Source: Nautiliaceae bacterium (GTDB taxonomy: Bacteria > Campylobacterota > Campylobacteria > Campylobacterales > Nautiliaceae). From it: a stretch of DNA of 34,521 nt. How positions within the stretch are numbered: the first letter of the stretch is position 1; the number at the start of each line of letters is the position of its first letter. Below the pieces are notes generated by a model. It was not told the origin of the DNA. It searched no databases and was given only the letters and a program-made list of their open reading frames with translations. The stretch lies in assembly GCA_027062285.1 (NCBI GenBank), contig JAMOTL010000093.1:1-34521 (forward strand), read 5' to 3'. This document shows positions 10,526 to 18,458 of the stretch, piece by piece. The translations under genes and the position numbers were made by a program.

Positions 10526-12390
10526 TTCTCTTCCTTTAACTTTTGTGCTATTTTCTCAGCATCAAATCCAAAATATTTATAAACTTCAGGTCCTTTACCG
10601 CTGGCACCGAAAGTATTCATACCTATCACCTCATCTGCGTATTTATACCATTCAAAACCTCTGTTTGCTTCAATAGCTACCACTTTACCTTTAAGAAGTT
10701 CGTTTTTAAATTCTTCATCCTGCTCATCAAACAGCTCAAAACACGGAACACTTACCACTCTTGCGTTTAATTTTTCCGCTACATCCATAGCAAGATTTAC
10801 TTCGCTGCCACTCGCTATAAGAGTCAAATCATCTCTTCCGTCTCTAAGAAGATAAGCACCACGGCTTAAATCCACTTCTTTTGGAGTAATATTTTTAAGC
10901 CCCTGACGGCTAAGGGCAAAAGCAACTGGTGCGTCGATATTAAGCGCCGCTTTCCATGCGTTTACGTTTTCATTCGCATCAGCCGGTCTGAATACGTAAA
11001 GATTCGGGATTGCTCTAAGAGACGTTAAATGCTCAACAGGCTGATGGGTAGGTCCGTCTTCTCCCACTACGATGCTGTCGTGTGTGAAAATCCAGTAATT
11101 TTTATGACTGCTAAGAGCGGCGATTCTAAGCGCACCTCTTAAATAATCGCTAAACACTAAAAACGTCGCGGCATACGGAAGGAATCCGTAAGCACTAAAT
11201 GCGTTATTGATAGCCGCCATTGCATGTTCTCTGATTCCGTATTGAATGTTTCTTCCGTGAGGAAATTTGTCTTCGCCCTCAAGCCATGTGTTGTTTGAAG
11301 GAGCCAAATCCGCACTTCCACCAAGAAAACTCGGTACTGCTTTTGCTATGGCGTTTAATATCACACCGTTGCTTTTTCTTGTGGCAATACTCTCACCTTC
11401 TTTAAATTCAGGCCATTTGATTTTAGAAAAATCTTTTTCAAAAAAGGCTTTAATCTCTTTTACTCTAGCTTTTTTCTCCCATTCTCTCTCAAGCAGTTCC
11501 CCTCTTTCTTTTACGCATCTAAATCTAACCAAAACGTCATCAGGAACATAAAACGTCTTATCGGCAGGGAATCCTGCAACTTCTTTAGATTTTTTAATTA
11601 CATCTTCTCCAAGAGGCGCACCGTGTGTTTTATGGCTGCCTTCAAGCCCAACCGCACCTCTTGCAATAGTTGTATGAGCAATAATAAGCGTAGGTCTTCC
11701 GTCACTCTCTCTAGCTTTTATCAAAGTCTTTTTAATATCGTCATAATCATGTCCGTTCATTTCAAGAACTCTGAAATTTTGGGCTTCAAATCTTTTTCTG
11801 ATATCGTCTTTAAATACTTCTTCCACTTCGCCTTCGATTGAGATATTGTTTGAATCATAAATTATAATTAAATCTTCAAGCTCTAAACTCCCGGCAATTG
11901 AACACGCTTCGTATGAAATTCCTTCTTCCAAATCCCCATCACCACATAGACACCATACTTTATGGTCGATTTCAGGAAATTTTTTATGAATGTATTTTTT
12001 TGCCATGGCAAATCCTACAGCGTTTGCCACACCTTGACCAAGAGGTCCCGTAGTAACTTCAATCCCAGGAGTATGTCCGTATTCAGGGTGTCCTGGGGTT
12101 TTACTTCCAAGCTGTCTGAAGTTTTTCAAATCATCCATCGTAATGTCATATCCCCATAAATAAAGCATAGAATATATAAGAGGAGTAGCATGTCCTCCTG
12201 AAAATACTATTCTGTCTCTGTTTATAAAATCAGGATTATGAGGAGTTAGCCTTATAATATCACTAAGTTCCACCATAATATCAGCAAGCCCAAGAGCGGC
12301 TCCCGGATGCCCCGATTTAGCCTTCTCCACCATATCGGCTGCCAAAAATCTTATCGTATCGGCCATCTTTTTTTTCATTTCTAAATCCAT
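10522..12390 (-). CDS. tkt: Transketolase
   Basis: Transfers two-carbon units in the pentose phosphate network. The 622-residue protein shows SGHPG at 26-30, GHTPGIEVTTGPLGQG around 105-120, the thiamine diphosphate signature GDGDLEEG at 150-157 with the distal asparagine N181-N182, and later IREHAMA and the DSIVVGEDGPTHQPVEHL segment, all characteristic of bacterial transketolase. It is slightly shorter than the roughly 660-residue E. coli enzymes but no domain is missing. The start ATG overlaps the HepT stop codon as TAATG, so a toxin-antitoxin pair and a central-metabolism gene are translationally linked. Confidence 0.97.
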   Translation of the reverse strand: MDLEMKKKMADTIRFLAADMVEKAKSGHPGAALGLADIMVELSDIIRLTPHNPDFINRDRIVFSGGHATPLIYSMLYLWGYDITMDDLKNFRQLGSKTPGHPEYGHTPGIEVTTGPLGQGVANAVGFAMAKKYIHKKFPEIDHKVWCLCGDGDLEEGISYEACSIAGSLELEDLIIIYDSNNISIEGEVEEVFKDDIRKRFEAQNFRVLEMNGHDYDDIKKTLIKARESDGRPTLIIAHTTIARGAVGLEGSHKTHGAPLGEDVIKKSKEVAGFPADKTFYVPDDVLVRFRCVKERGELLEREWEKKARVKEIKAFFEKDFSKIKWPEFKEGESIATRKSNGVILNAIAKAVPSFLGGSADLAPSNNTWLEGEDKFPHGRNIQYGIREHAMAAINNAFSAYGFLPYAATFLVFSDYLRGALRIAALSSHKNYWIFTHDSIVVGEDGPTHQPVEHLTSLRAIPNLYVFRPADANENVNAWKAALNIDAPVAFALSRQGLKNITPKEVDLSRGAYLLRDGRDDLTLIASGSEVNLAMDVAEKLNARVVSVPCFELFDEQDEEFKNELLKGKVVAIEANRGFEWYKYADEVIGMNTFGASGKGPEVYKYFGFDAEKIAQKLKEEK

Positions 12391-12737
12391 TATAACTCCT
12401 TTATTAGTTTTTCTGTAATTCTTTTTAGTTCAGGTAATTTTAAAAAAATCGTATTCCAAATTAATACAAAATCTACTCCAAAATACTCATAAGTCAGTTT
12501 ATTTCTAAAATCCACTATTAATCTACATGGATAATCAGGATATTTTTCTTTTAAAAAATCATATACATTTTTTGTCGCTTCACCTATTATCTCAAATTCT
12601 TTTATAACAGCCTGATACGTTTTTCTGTCATTTTTAAAATCTTCCAATTCATAACCGTGAACATAATCAAAAATAGCATTTATACTCTCAATTATATCAC
12701 GTAAATAAAGCTCTTTATCTCTTTTATATTTATACAT
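12390..12737 (-). CDS. hepT: HepT-family toxin (DUF86) with altered catalytic motif
   Basis: The 115-residue all-helical protein matches HepT/DUF86: IIESINAIFDYVHGYELEDF, FEIIGEATKNV and FRNKLTYEYFGVDFVLIWN. In characterised HepT RNases the motif is RX4HXY. Here the same place reads R78-N-K-L-T-Y83-E-Y85, so the histidine is tyrosine. The codon at 12489-12491 is TAT, one transition away from CAT. The arginine and the final tyrosine (the residue modified by MntA in the studied Shewanella system) are retained. By analogy RNase activity should be weak or absent (inference). Its ATG overlaps the MntA stop by 8 bp and its stop overlaps the tkt ATG. Confidence 0.88.
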   Translation of the reverse strand: MYKYKRDKELYLRDIIESINAIFDYVHGYELEDFKNDRKTYQAVIKEFEIIGEATKNVYDFLKEKYPDYPCRLIVDFRNKLTYEYFGVDFVLIWNTIFLKLPELKRITEKLIKEL

Positions 12738-13029
12738 TCAATAAATCTTTTTTTATATAATTAAAAACAATAGGCTTTATCATCTCTTTTGTTGCTACAT
12801 CTACATTTTTTTGAAATTTCTTTTTTAACTCTTCTTCAAACATCATTAATTCAAAGATAGTAACGTTTTTATTTTTATCAAACTCCACCATTAAATCAAT
12901 ATCACTTTTTTCGTTATCTTCACCCCTTGCTACACTTCCAAAAAGATAAATCTCTTTAATTCCGTATTCTTTATAAAATCTTTTTTTATTTTCTTTTATA
13001 TATTTTAAAATTTCTTTTTTTATACTCAT
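12730..13029 (-). CDS. mntA: MntA-type nucleotidyltransferase antitoxin
   Basis: The 99-residue minimal nucleotidyltransferase has the complete GSX10DXD motif: G31-S32 followed ten residues later by D43-I-D45, and a likely third carboxylate at D77 in NVDVATK. In the studied Shewanella system MntA adenylylates a tyrosine of HepT to silence it. The order antitoxin then toxin is standard. The ATG overlaps the ispA stop as ATGA. MntA looks fully active even though its partner has lost its motif histidine. Confidence 0.9.
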   Translation of the reverse strand: MSIKKEILKYIKENKKRFYKEYGIKEIYLFGSVARGEDNEKSDIDLMVEFDKNKNVTIFELMMFEEELKKKFQKNVDVATKEMIKPIVFNYIKKDLLNV

Positions 13030-13862
13030 TTTTTATGCCTAAAAAGGTATTTATCAAGCAATTTTTTTAGTTCGTTTTTTAGATTTTCATCAAAACTTTC
13101 AAGTTCTTTAGCAAGTTCTTCAGCAAGGCTATCGGCTTTTTGTTTTGCTTTTTCTTCTCCAAGAAGCGTTACGAAGGTATTTTTATTTTTATCTACCCCT
13201 GTCGTTTTACCAGTTTTGCTCTCATCCAGCAAATCCAGTAAATCGTCTTGAATTTGAAAAAGTAGCCCGAGTTTCAACCCGAAATCATAAAGTTTTTTTG
13301 CAAGTTCAGGTTTATTTACTATCACTGCTCCCATTTCAAGAGAAGCGGCTATAAGTTTTCCGGTTTTATTTATATGTAAAAATTTAAGCTCATCAAGGGA
13401 AAGCTCTTTATCTTCAAAATAACAGTCAATCGCCTGTCCAAGCACCATTCCACTCGGTCCTGCGTTTTTAGATAAGATTTTTATAAGTTCCACTTTTACA
13501 TCATTATGCATAGGAGCATTGCTTAACACTTCAAAAGCATAAGTATTTAAAGCATCCCCCACCAAAATAGCCGTAGTTTCGTCATATGTAGTATGAAGTG
13601 TTGGATGCCCCCGTCTAAGAGACGCATTATCCATAGCCGGCAAATCATCGTGGATTAAAGAGTATGTATGTATAAGCTCAAGAGCAAAAGCCGCGTATTT
13701 GGCATTTTCAAGCATCAATGGGTTATAAGCTTTTACCACGCTTAATAAAAGATTGGGCCTAAATCTTTTACCGCCCGCTATTAGCATTTCATTTAAAGCT
13801 TTTTCAAAAAAAGGATGAAAACTTTCTGCTTTTATAAGGTTGTTTTTAATAAATTCTTCCAT
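13026..13862 (-). CDS. ispA: Polyprenyl (farnesyl/geranylgeranyl) diphosphate synthase
   Basis: The 278-residue enzyme condenses isopentenyl diphosphate with allylic diphosphates, supplying precursors for undecaprenyl carrier and quinones. The first aspartate-rich motif is DDLPAMD (D72, D73, D78), followed by LRRGHPT; the second is FQIQDDLLD (D206, D207, D210). GGKRFRP at about 30-36 binds isopentenyl diphosphate. Length and motifs fit IspA rather than a long-chain synthase. After MDN the sequence reads ASLRRG where E. coli has DDLRRG, a tolerated position. It abuts the PDZ gene, with 0 bp between them. Confidence 0.94.
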   Translation of the reverse strand: MEEFIKNNLIKAESFHPFFEKALNEMLIAGGKRFRPNLLLSVVKAYNPLMLENAKYAAFALELIHTYSLIHDDLPAMDNASLRRGHPTLHTTYDETTAILVGDALNTYAFEVLSNAPMHNDVKVELIKILSKNAGPSGMVLGQAIDCYFEDKELSLDELKFLHINKTGKLIAASLEMGAVIVNKPELAKKLYDFGLKLGLLFQIQDDLLDLLDESKTGKTTGVDKNKNTFVTLLGEEKAKQKADSLAEELAKELESFDENLKNELKKLLDKYLFRHKK

Positions 13863-14762
13863 TTACCGCCTTAGAGGTATCGTTATTTTTATTGAATCTT
13901 TTTCTAACGTAATTGTAACATTTTTGTCATATGAAAGCACTTTTTTTAGTTGTGAGAATGAATATATTTTTTGCCCGTTAACCGCTATTAGTTTTGCGGG
14001 TGTTTTAATATATGTTTTTTTATAAATATCTTTTGGAAGTTTTGTGACGTATAAATTTTTATTAACTTTTATTCCAAAATGCAAAAGCGGCGTAAAATTA
14101 TATATTTTCTTTCTTACTTTAATAGGAATTTCTTTTTTATCGGTTTTTATTACTACAACCCTATTTATAGGCGAGAGAAGAATATATTTTGAAAACGTTT
14201 TTACATTTGCCGGATGTGAGTTTATTTTTATAATTTTATCTCCCGGTTTTATTCCGCTTACATAAAACGGATCGACATACTTAACCCTCATCCACCTGTC
14301 AACTTCAATTCCCACATCACCCCAGTATCCGTATTTTACAAAATGTTTTACAAAATCACTTTTTATAAACCCGTCTCCCCTGCCTATACCGTAAGCATTA
14401 CAGAAAATATCGCTTATTATTGTGTTTTTAGGAGTAGAAGTGCTTAATTTTGCAGGATTTAGAAATACCATATCTTTGGCAAAAGTACCTCCGTATACGT
14501 TATCAAAATTTACAGCCGCCATAAACCAGCCAAGCTTTTCGTTATTATAAAATTTAATCGGATATCTGTTTTTATGTGAGATGACATACATTTTTGTAAA
14601 AGGGTCGTAATATAGATATTTTGACTGCTTTGAAAAAGTGACGCTTTTTGTAGAAGTTACAGGGATTAAGGAGTAAATATCTTTATATTTTTCATAACAG
14701 GTTGAAAAATCAAGTCTTAAAGCAAACAAAAAAAGAGGAATAAAAAGTAAAAACTTTTTCAT
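13863..14762 (-). CDS. Exported protein with PDZ-like domains
   Basis: A signal sequence (MKKFLLFIPLFLFAL) precedes a 299-residue protein. Residues from about 145 contain a PDZ domain, with VGIEVDRWMRVKYVDPFYVS followed by GIKPGDKIIKINSHPANV. A second PDZ-like half follows near the C-terminus, with AKLIAVNGQKIYSFSQLKKVL. The region before has two cysteines (about C22 and C122) that could pair in the periplasm. No serine-protease triad is visible, so this is not DegP. The gene lies between ybaB and ispA, as in other Campylobacterota. Its partner and function are unknown; a periplasmic scaffold is only an inference. Confidence 0.75.
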   Translation of the reverse strand: MKKFLLFIPLFLFALRLDFSTCYEKYKDIYSLIPVTSTKSVTFSKQSKYLYYDPFTKMYVISHKNRYPIKFYNNEKLGWFMAAVNFDNVYGGTFAKDMVFLNPAKLSTSTPKNTIISDIFCNAYGIGRGDGFIKSDFVKHFVKYGYWGDVGIEVDRWMRVKYVDPFYVSGIKPGDKIIKINSHPANVKTFSKYILLSPINRVVVIKTDKKEIPIKVRKKIYNFTPLLHFGIKVNKNLYVTKLPKDIYKKTYIKTPAKLIAVNGQKIYSFSQLKKVLSYDKNVTITLEKDSIKITIPLRR

Positions 14763-15046
14763 TGTCCCAAATTAAAACCGCCGAACATATTCATCGCCTG
14801 GGCTTTTTTATCCTCCACTGCCATTTTAATGGCATCGTTAACGGCACTCATTAAAAGAATTTGCAGCGATTCTTTATCTTCAAGCAAAGAGTCGTCTATT
14901 TTTAAATCCACCACTTCGAATTTTCCGTTAACAGTGGCTTCGACAAGCCCTCCTCCGCTTTTTGCGGTATAAGTTTTATTATCAGACTCTTGCATCTGCT
15001 CTTGGAGCTTTTGCATCATTTCGTTTAAATCAAGATTACCAAACAT
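14759..15046 (-). CDS. YbaB/EbfC family nucleoid-associated protein
   Basis: The 95-residue protein has the family pattern: an acidic N-terminal helix (MMQKLQEQMQESDN), a central strand pair with SGGGLVEATVNGKFEVVDLKID, and a C-terminal helix with LLMSAVNDAIKMAVE. YbaB/EbfC dimers bind DNA without strong sequence specificity. The end MNMFGGFNLGQ is typical of epsilonproteobacterial forms. It shares one base with the panD stop and overlaps the PDZ gene by 4 bp (ATGA). Confidence 0.93.
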   Translation of the reverse strand: MFGNLDLNEMMQKLQEQMQESDNKTYTAKSGGGLVEATVNGKFEVVDLKIDDSLLEDKESLQILLMSAVNDAIKMAVEDKKAQAMNMFGGFNLGQ

Positions 15047-15420
15047 TATTCCTCCTGTAAATAAGTTGTCTTTTCTATAATATTATTGTTATCATCGACA
15101 ATTAAGACAGCCGGCTTAAATTTTTTTGCTTCTTCAAGTGTCATATTTGCGTATGCGATAATAATTATCTTATCTCCCGGATGAACTTTTCTTGCAGCCG
15201 CTCCGTTTAAGCAGATGTCTCTTTTGCCTCTTTTACCTTTTATTACATAAGTAGAAAATCTCTCTCCGTTATTGATATTTACTATATCGACCTTTTGTCC
15301 GACAAACAAATTAGCTTCTTCCATTAATTCTTCATCAATCGTAATAGAACCTACGTAATTTAAGTTAGCATCGGTTACCGTGGCTCTATGTATTTTGCTA
15401 TAAAGCATTTCTATTGTCAT
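15046..15420 (-). CDS. panD: Aspartate 1-decarboxylase proenzyme
   Basis: Makes beta-alanine for pantothenate and CoA. The proenzyme cuts itself at Gly24-Ser25, visible here as NYVGSITID, and Ser25 becomes the pyruvoyl cofactor. K9 (in [12 protein letters not shown]) and the [12 protein letters not shown] region are also conserved. The 124-residue length is normal. Nine bases separate it from the ferredoxin-like gene upstream. No other pantothenate gene is in the window. Confidence 0.97.
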   Translation of the reverse strand: MTIEMLYSKIHRATVTDANLNYVGSITIDEELMEEANLFVGQKVDIVNINNGERFSTYVIKGKRGKRDICLNGAAARKVHPGDKIIIIAYANMTLEEAKKFKPAVLIVDDNNNIIEKTTYLQEE

Positions 15421-15429
15421 TTTTTACCT

Positions 15430-15765
15430 TTACGCCCAAAATTCCTTAGGAATCAGATATTCTTCTACTGGTTTTCCGTTTTTAATATGTTCTTCTAAGA
15501 TTCTGTCTATTTTCTCTTTGTTTAAATCCACATACATATAACTTCCGGGCTCTACAAGCATTACAGGTCCGAAATTACATCTATTTAGACACCCCGTAGG
15601 CACTATCCAGTTAACCATAGGATCGATTCCCATTTGCATCATTTTTTGCTGAGTATAAGGGAGTAAATCCTCAGTACCTTCTCTTACACAGCTTGGTTTT
15701 GGGAAACTTGGAGGTCTTTTAACCTGACACATAAACATTATATTTTTGGGTTTTGGCATTTGCAT
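15430..15765 (-). CDS. Thioredoxin-like [2Fe-2S] ferredoxin
   Basis: The 111-residue protein has the four cysteines expected of the thioredoxin-fold [2Fe-2S] family: C13 and C26 in CQVKRPPSFPKPSC, and C59 and C63 in GCLNRC. The segment MLVEPGSYMYVDLNKEKIDRIL and the tail VEEYL are also family-typical. These proteins carry electrons; the partner is not evident. The first ATG was chosen because AAGGAG lies 5 nt before it; MPKPKN two codons later is possible. It is the first gene after the 57-bp gap and has a good -10 element. Confidence 0.88.
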   Translation of the reverse strand: MQMPKPKNIMFMCQVKRPPSFPKPSCVREGTEDLLPYTQQKMMQMGIDPMVNWIVPTGCLNRCNFGPVMLVEPGSYMYVDLNKEKIDRILEEHIKNGKPVEEYLIPKEFWA

Positions 15766-15779
15766 GCGCTCTCCTTTTT

Positions 15780-15822
15780 TAGCCCTATTATATCTTAAAG
15801 TATTAACTCTTTATTAATTATA
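15780..15822 (-). promoter_or_regulatory. Probable sigma-70 promoter for the ferredoxin-panD run
   Basis: The only gap over 15 bp between 20990 and the left edge. On the minus strand it holds a perfect TATAAT (15787-15792) preceded by GA and followed by GGGC. No strong -35 is seen, which is common in this phylum. The expected start near 15780 gives a leader of about 15 nt with AAGGAG. Confidence 0.55.
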
Positions 15823-16281
15823 TCAAATTCTCTCTACTAAAATAATTTTCGCCCTTAAAGGCTCAAAATATTTTCTCATAATTTCTCTTACTATTGTCTT
15901 ATCAAGCCCTCCGACTCCCGTACCCACATACGGCGTAATTACCAGCGCGTCTTTATCGCTGAGATACTCGGCTATATTTTTACAAATCTTTTCTATTCTT
16001 TCATAATCGGGAGCAACCTTTAGGGCTCCGGGTCTGTAATCCATTACGGCGGCATGAAGCGCCCACTCATACTCTTCACAAGGATATACGGTTATGGCAA
16101 TATCTCCGGGATCTAAAAATCCATGGTTTTTAACCCATTCATCCATAACAATTTGAAGCTTAGGACACATCTGTTTCAAAACTCCACTAACCCCGCTTCC
16201 GAGTTTTAAAATTGTATTGCTAGGATTTACTACGTAATCGCCTCTAAAATTCCTGATATCCCCTCTAACTATTTCAAACAT
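15823..16281 (-). CDS. Macro-domain (ADP-ribose-binding) protein
   Basis: The 152-residue protein is a single macro domain: IVRGDIRNFRGDYVVNPSN at about 4-22, KLGSGVSGVLKQ at 27-36 (ribose-binding loop), and ITPYVGTGVGGL at about 115-126 (phosphate-binding loop). Members bind or hydrolyse ADP-ribose derivatives. The usual 'NAAN' is VNPSN here, so activity on ADP-ribose is not assured. GAGGTG precedes the ATG, which overlaps the murE end by 13 bp. The link with murE looks like operon packing rather than shared function. Confidence 0.88.
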   Translation of the reverse strand: MFEIVRGDIRNFRGDYVVNPSNTILKLGSGVSGVLKQMCPKLQIVMDEWVKNHGFLDPGDIAITVYPCEEYEWALHAAVMDYRPGALKVAPDYERIEKICKNIAEYLSDKDALVITPYVGTGVGGLDKTIVREIMRKYFEPLRAKIILVERI

Positions 16282-17477
16282 TTTTTCACCTCTTCTCTAT
16301 CGCTATAATAAATTTTTTTGCCGCAGTATTCTATATAATTTTCGTCACCTTTACCTAAAATCATCAACGTCATATTTTTCTCTTTTGCCACCTTAAGCGC
16401 TTTTTTTATAGCTTCTTTTCTATTTAGTATTATTTCAAAAGGCGTTTTTTTTATTCCTTTTGCTATATCTTTTGCTATATCTTTTGCGCTCTCACATCTT
16501 GGATTATCTTCCGTTAGTATTATAAAATCGGCAAATTTATCGGCAACCTCTCCCATTAAAGTTCTTTTATCTTTGTCTCTATCTCCCCCAGCTCCAAAAA
16601 CTACTATTTTTTTACCTTCAACTGCTCCAAGTACCTTCTCCATCCCATCAGGCGTATGGGCAAAATCGATAATTACCAAAGGATTATTTGATACTATTTC
16701 CATTCTTCCGGGCACTCCGCTAAATCTTTTAGCAATTTCTTTTAAGTTATCTAAACTTTCACCGCTTAAAATCTCAGCCGCTTTTAAAGCCAGAGAAAAA
16801 TTCATTTTGTTAAATTCCCCTGCCATTTTTATTTCATCTATTAGCGGTTTTTCCAAACCATAAAGATTTTTAGGATTTACATTAAAAATATACCCATCAA
16901 CCTCTATTTCTTTATCGAAAATTTTCTTACCCTTTACTATTTTAATAGACTCGTCTTTAAAAAAAAGCTCTTTTGCTTTTTTATAATCTTCCATACTTTT
17001 ATGAAAATCAAGGTGGTCTTGTGAGAAAGAAGTTAAAATTTTAGCATCAAATTCTATTCCCTCAATCCTTTCTTGAACGATAGCGTGAGAAGAGACTTCC
17101 ATTATAAAAAAATCAGGTTTATATTTAAATGCTCTTTTAATCGTCGTAAAAATAGGAGGAGTTGTTAACGTTTTTGCTTCTTTTTTTTCTCCGTTAAAAT
17201 AAAATCCTTCCGTTCCCTGAATACCGACGCTAAATCCTAAAGAATTCAAAATATATCCCAAAACAAAAGCCGTAGTCGTTTTCCCGTTGGTACCTGTAAT
17301 TCCTACGAATTTTGTTTTGAGATTTAGAGAGTTTAAAAGTTCTTTTGGAATTATAAAATTTTTAATATGAGTTGAATATTTAGCGTTTTGAGAGGTTTTT
17401 AAAAAGAGCTTGGAAGAATCAAGCTCTTTTGTATTGTCAGTTATAAGATTATTGTTTAAGTAATGAATTAAATCCAT
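16269..17477 (-). CDS. murE: UDP-MurNAc-L-Ala-D-Glu:meso-diaminopimelate ligase
   Basis: Adds the third peptide residue of the peptidoglycan precursor. The 402-residue protein has the P-loop GITGTNGKTTT at 59-69, the HAIVQERIEG region, and DNPR at 324-327, the motif that marks meso-diaminopimelate rather than lysine specificity. It is shorter than E. coli MurE (about 495) because the N-terminal UDP-binding domain is much reduced, as in other Campylobacterota. A 12-bp direct repeat gives KDIAKDIAKGI. The start overlaps the preceding small gene by 29 bp and has no obvious ribosome site, so coupling is likely. Confidence 0.95.
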   Translation of the reverse strand: MDLIHYLNNNLITDNTKELDSSKLFLKTSQNAKYSTHIKNFIIPKELLNSLNLKTKFVGITGTNGKTTTAFVLGYILNSLGFSVGIQGTEGFYFNGEKKEAKTLTTPPIFTTIKRAFKYKPDFFIMEVSSHAIVQERIEGIEFDAKILTSFSQDHLDFHKSMEDYKKAKELFFKDESIKIVKGKKIFDKEIEVDGYIFNVNPKNLYGLEKPLIDEIKMAGEFNKMNFSLALKAAEILSGESLDNLKEIAKRFSGVPGRMEIVSNNPLVIIDFAHTPDGMEKVLGAVEGKKIVVFGAGGDRDKDKRTLMGEVADKFADFIILTEDNPRCESAKDIAKDIAKGIKKTPFEIILNRKEAIKKALKVAKEKNMTLMILGKGDENYIEYCGKKIYYSDREEVKKCLK

Positions 17478-17814
17478 CTATTATCTCAATGTCGTTTAAA
17501 TTTTGAAGCAATTCTTCAAAATAACTTATAGCGTTTTCTTTAAATCCGTAATTCAAAAGCATATCAAAAAATTCAATAAGTTCATCTTTATTTTCAAAAA
17601 CTACTTTTGTAGATAATAAAATGTTTTCCAAATCTTCTTTGCTTTTTACTATCTGTTTTACGTCTTTAAAAAATATCCCGTCAATATCGTCTATCTTAGG
17701 CAAAGAGGGTGAAAAAAGCCTGTTTAAAATAGCCATCACCTTTTGATAATCTTTTTTGGCTATCGCTTCTTCCAAAATTTCTTTAATATCAGAATGAATA
17801 TTTTGCAAGCTCAT
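17449..17814 (-). CDS. Small helical protein of unknown function between nifU-like and murE
   Basis: The 121-residue acidic helical protein begins MSLQNIHSDIKEILEEAI. I place the start at the ATG at 17812-17814, since GAGG lies 9 nt before it; a longer frame from 17844 lacks a ribosome site. No membrane segment or catalytic motif is seen. The C-terminal half (FFDMLLNYGFKENAISYFEELL) looks like a helical repeat. A small gene in the same place is known in Helicobacter and Campylobacter, so it is probably a real conserved gene. Function unknown. Confidence 0.75.
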   Translation of the reverse strand: MSLQNIHSDIKEILEEAIAKKDYQKVMAILNRLFSPSLPKIDDIDGIFFKDVKQIVKSKEDLENILLSTKVVFENKDELIEFFDMLLNYGFKENAISYFEELLQNLNDIEIIDGFNSLLKQ

Positions 17815-18085
17815 CCAATTTATCCTCATATCCATGAGGTACATTCATAACTACCAAATCAGGGTGAATTTTTTCTTTCAATGCTTTTTCTATACCGTAT
17901 TTTAAAGTCGCTCCGGCACTTGCGCATCCTACGCATCCGCCTTGAAGTTGAACAAAAACAATCGGTTTTTTAACATCAATTAAAGTTACATCACCGCCGT
18001 CCATTTGAAGCATAGGGCGGATTTCTTCAAGTACGCCCGCCACCGCTTCTTTTAGATCTTCATTTGAAAAAGGAATGTCTGCCAT
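17789..18085 (-). CDS. NifU-like C-terminal domain iron-sulfur scaffold
   Basis: The 98-residue protein is a single NifU C-terminal domain: EEIRPMLQMDGGDVTLIDV at about 20-38 and the cluster-binding CVGC at 51-54, followed by SAGATLKYGIE. Such stand-alone domains assemble or carry [Fe-S] clusters and hand them to apo-proteins. One base separates it from rplQ. Overlap with the next gene is 26 bp from its likely start. Confidence 0.93.
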   Translation of the reverse strand: MADIPFSNEDLKEAVAGVLEEIRPMLQMDGGDVTLIDVKKPIVFVQLQGGCVGCASAGATLKYGIEKALKEKIHPDLVVMNVPHGYEDKLDELAKYSF

Positions 18086-18086
18086 A

Positions 18087-18458
18087 TTATTCTCCTACGA
18101 ATTCGATAATACACATCTCCGCAGCATCACCTCTTCTGAATCTTGTTTTAATGATTCTTGTATATCCGCCGTTTCTGTTAGCGAATTTAGGTGCGATAAT
18201 TTCAATAACTTTTTTAGTGGCAGCTTTAGCTCTTGCGTTACTTCCAAGCTTGCTGTATACATATCTGTGAGTATTTAAATCATCACCTTCTTTAGCTCTT
18301 GTGATAATTTTTTCAATATATCTTCTAAGTTCTTTCGCTTTTGGTACTGTAGTTTCGATTTTTTCATTTTCGATTAAGTCACAAGCTAAGTTTCTCAGAA
18401 GCGCTTGTCTGTGTTCACTGTCACGACCAAGCTTTCTGTATCCGTGTTTATGTCTCAT
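18087..18458 (-). CDS. rplQ: 50S ribosomal protein L17
   Basis: The 123-residue protein begins [20 protein letters not shown], the diagnostic L17 N-terminus, and contains [19 protein letters not shown]. The end [19 protein letters not shown] is also typical. It follows rpoA with a one-base overlap, the normal order of the alpha operon. Confidence 0.99.
   Translation of the reverse strand: MRHKHGYRKLGRDSEHRQALLRNLACDLIENEKIETTVPKAKELRRYIEKIITRAKEGDDLNTHRYVYSKLGSNARAKAATKKVIEIIAPKFANRNGGYTRIIKTRFRRGDAAEMCIIEFVGE

Noticed and set aside
16441-16500. Short direct repeat in murE
   Set aside because: Only two copies of 12 bp giving KDIAKDIAKGI; in frame and within a normal helix.
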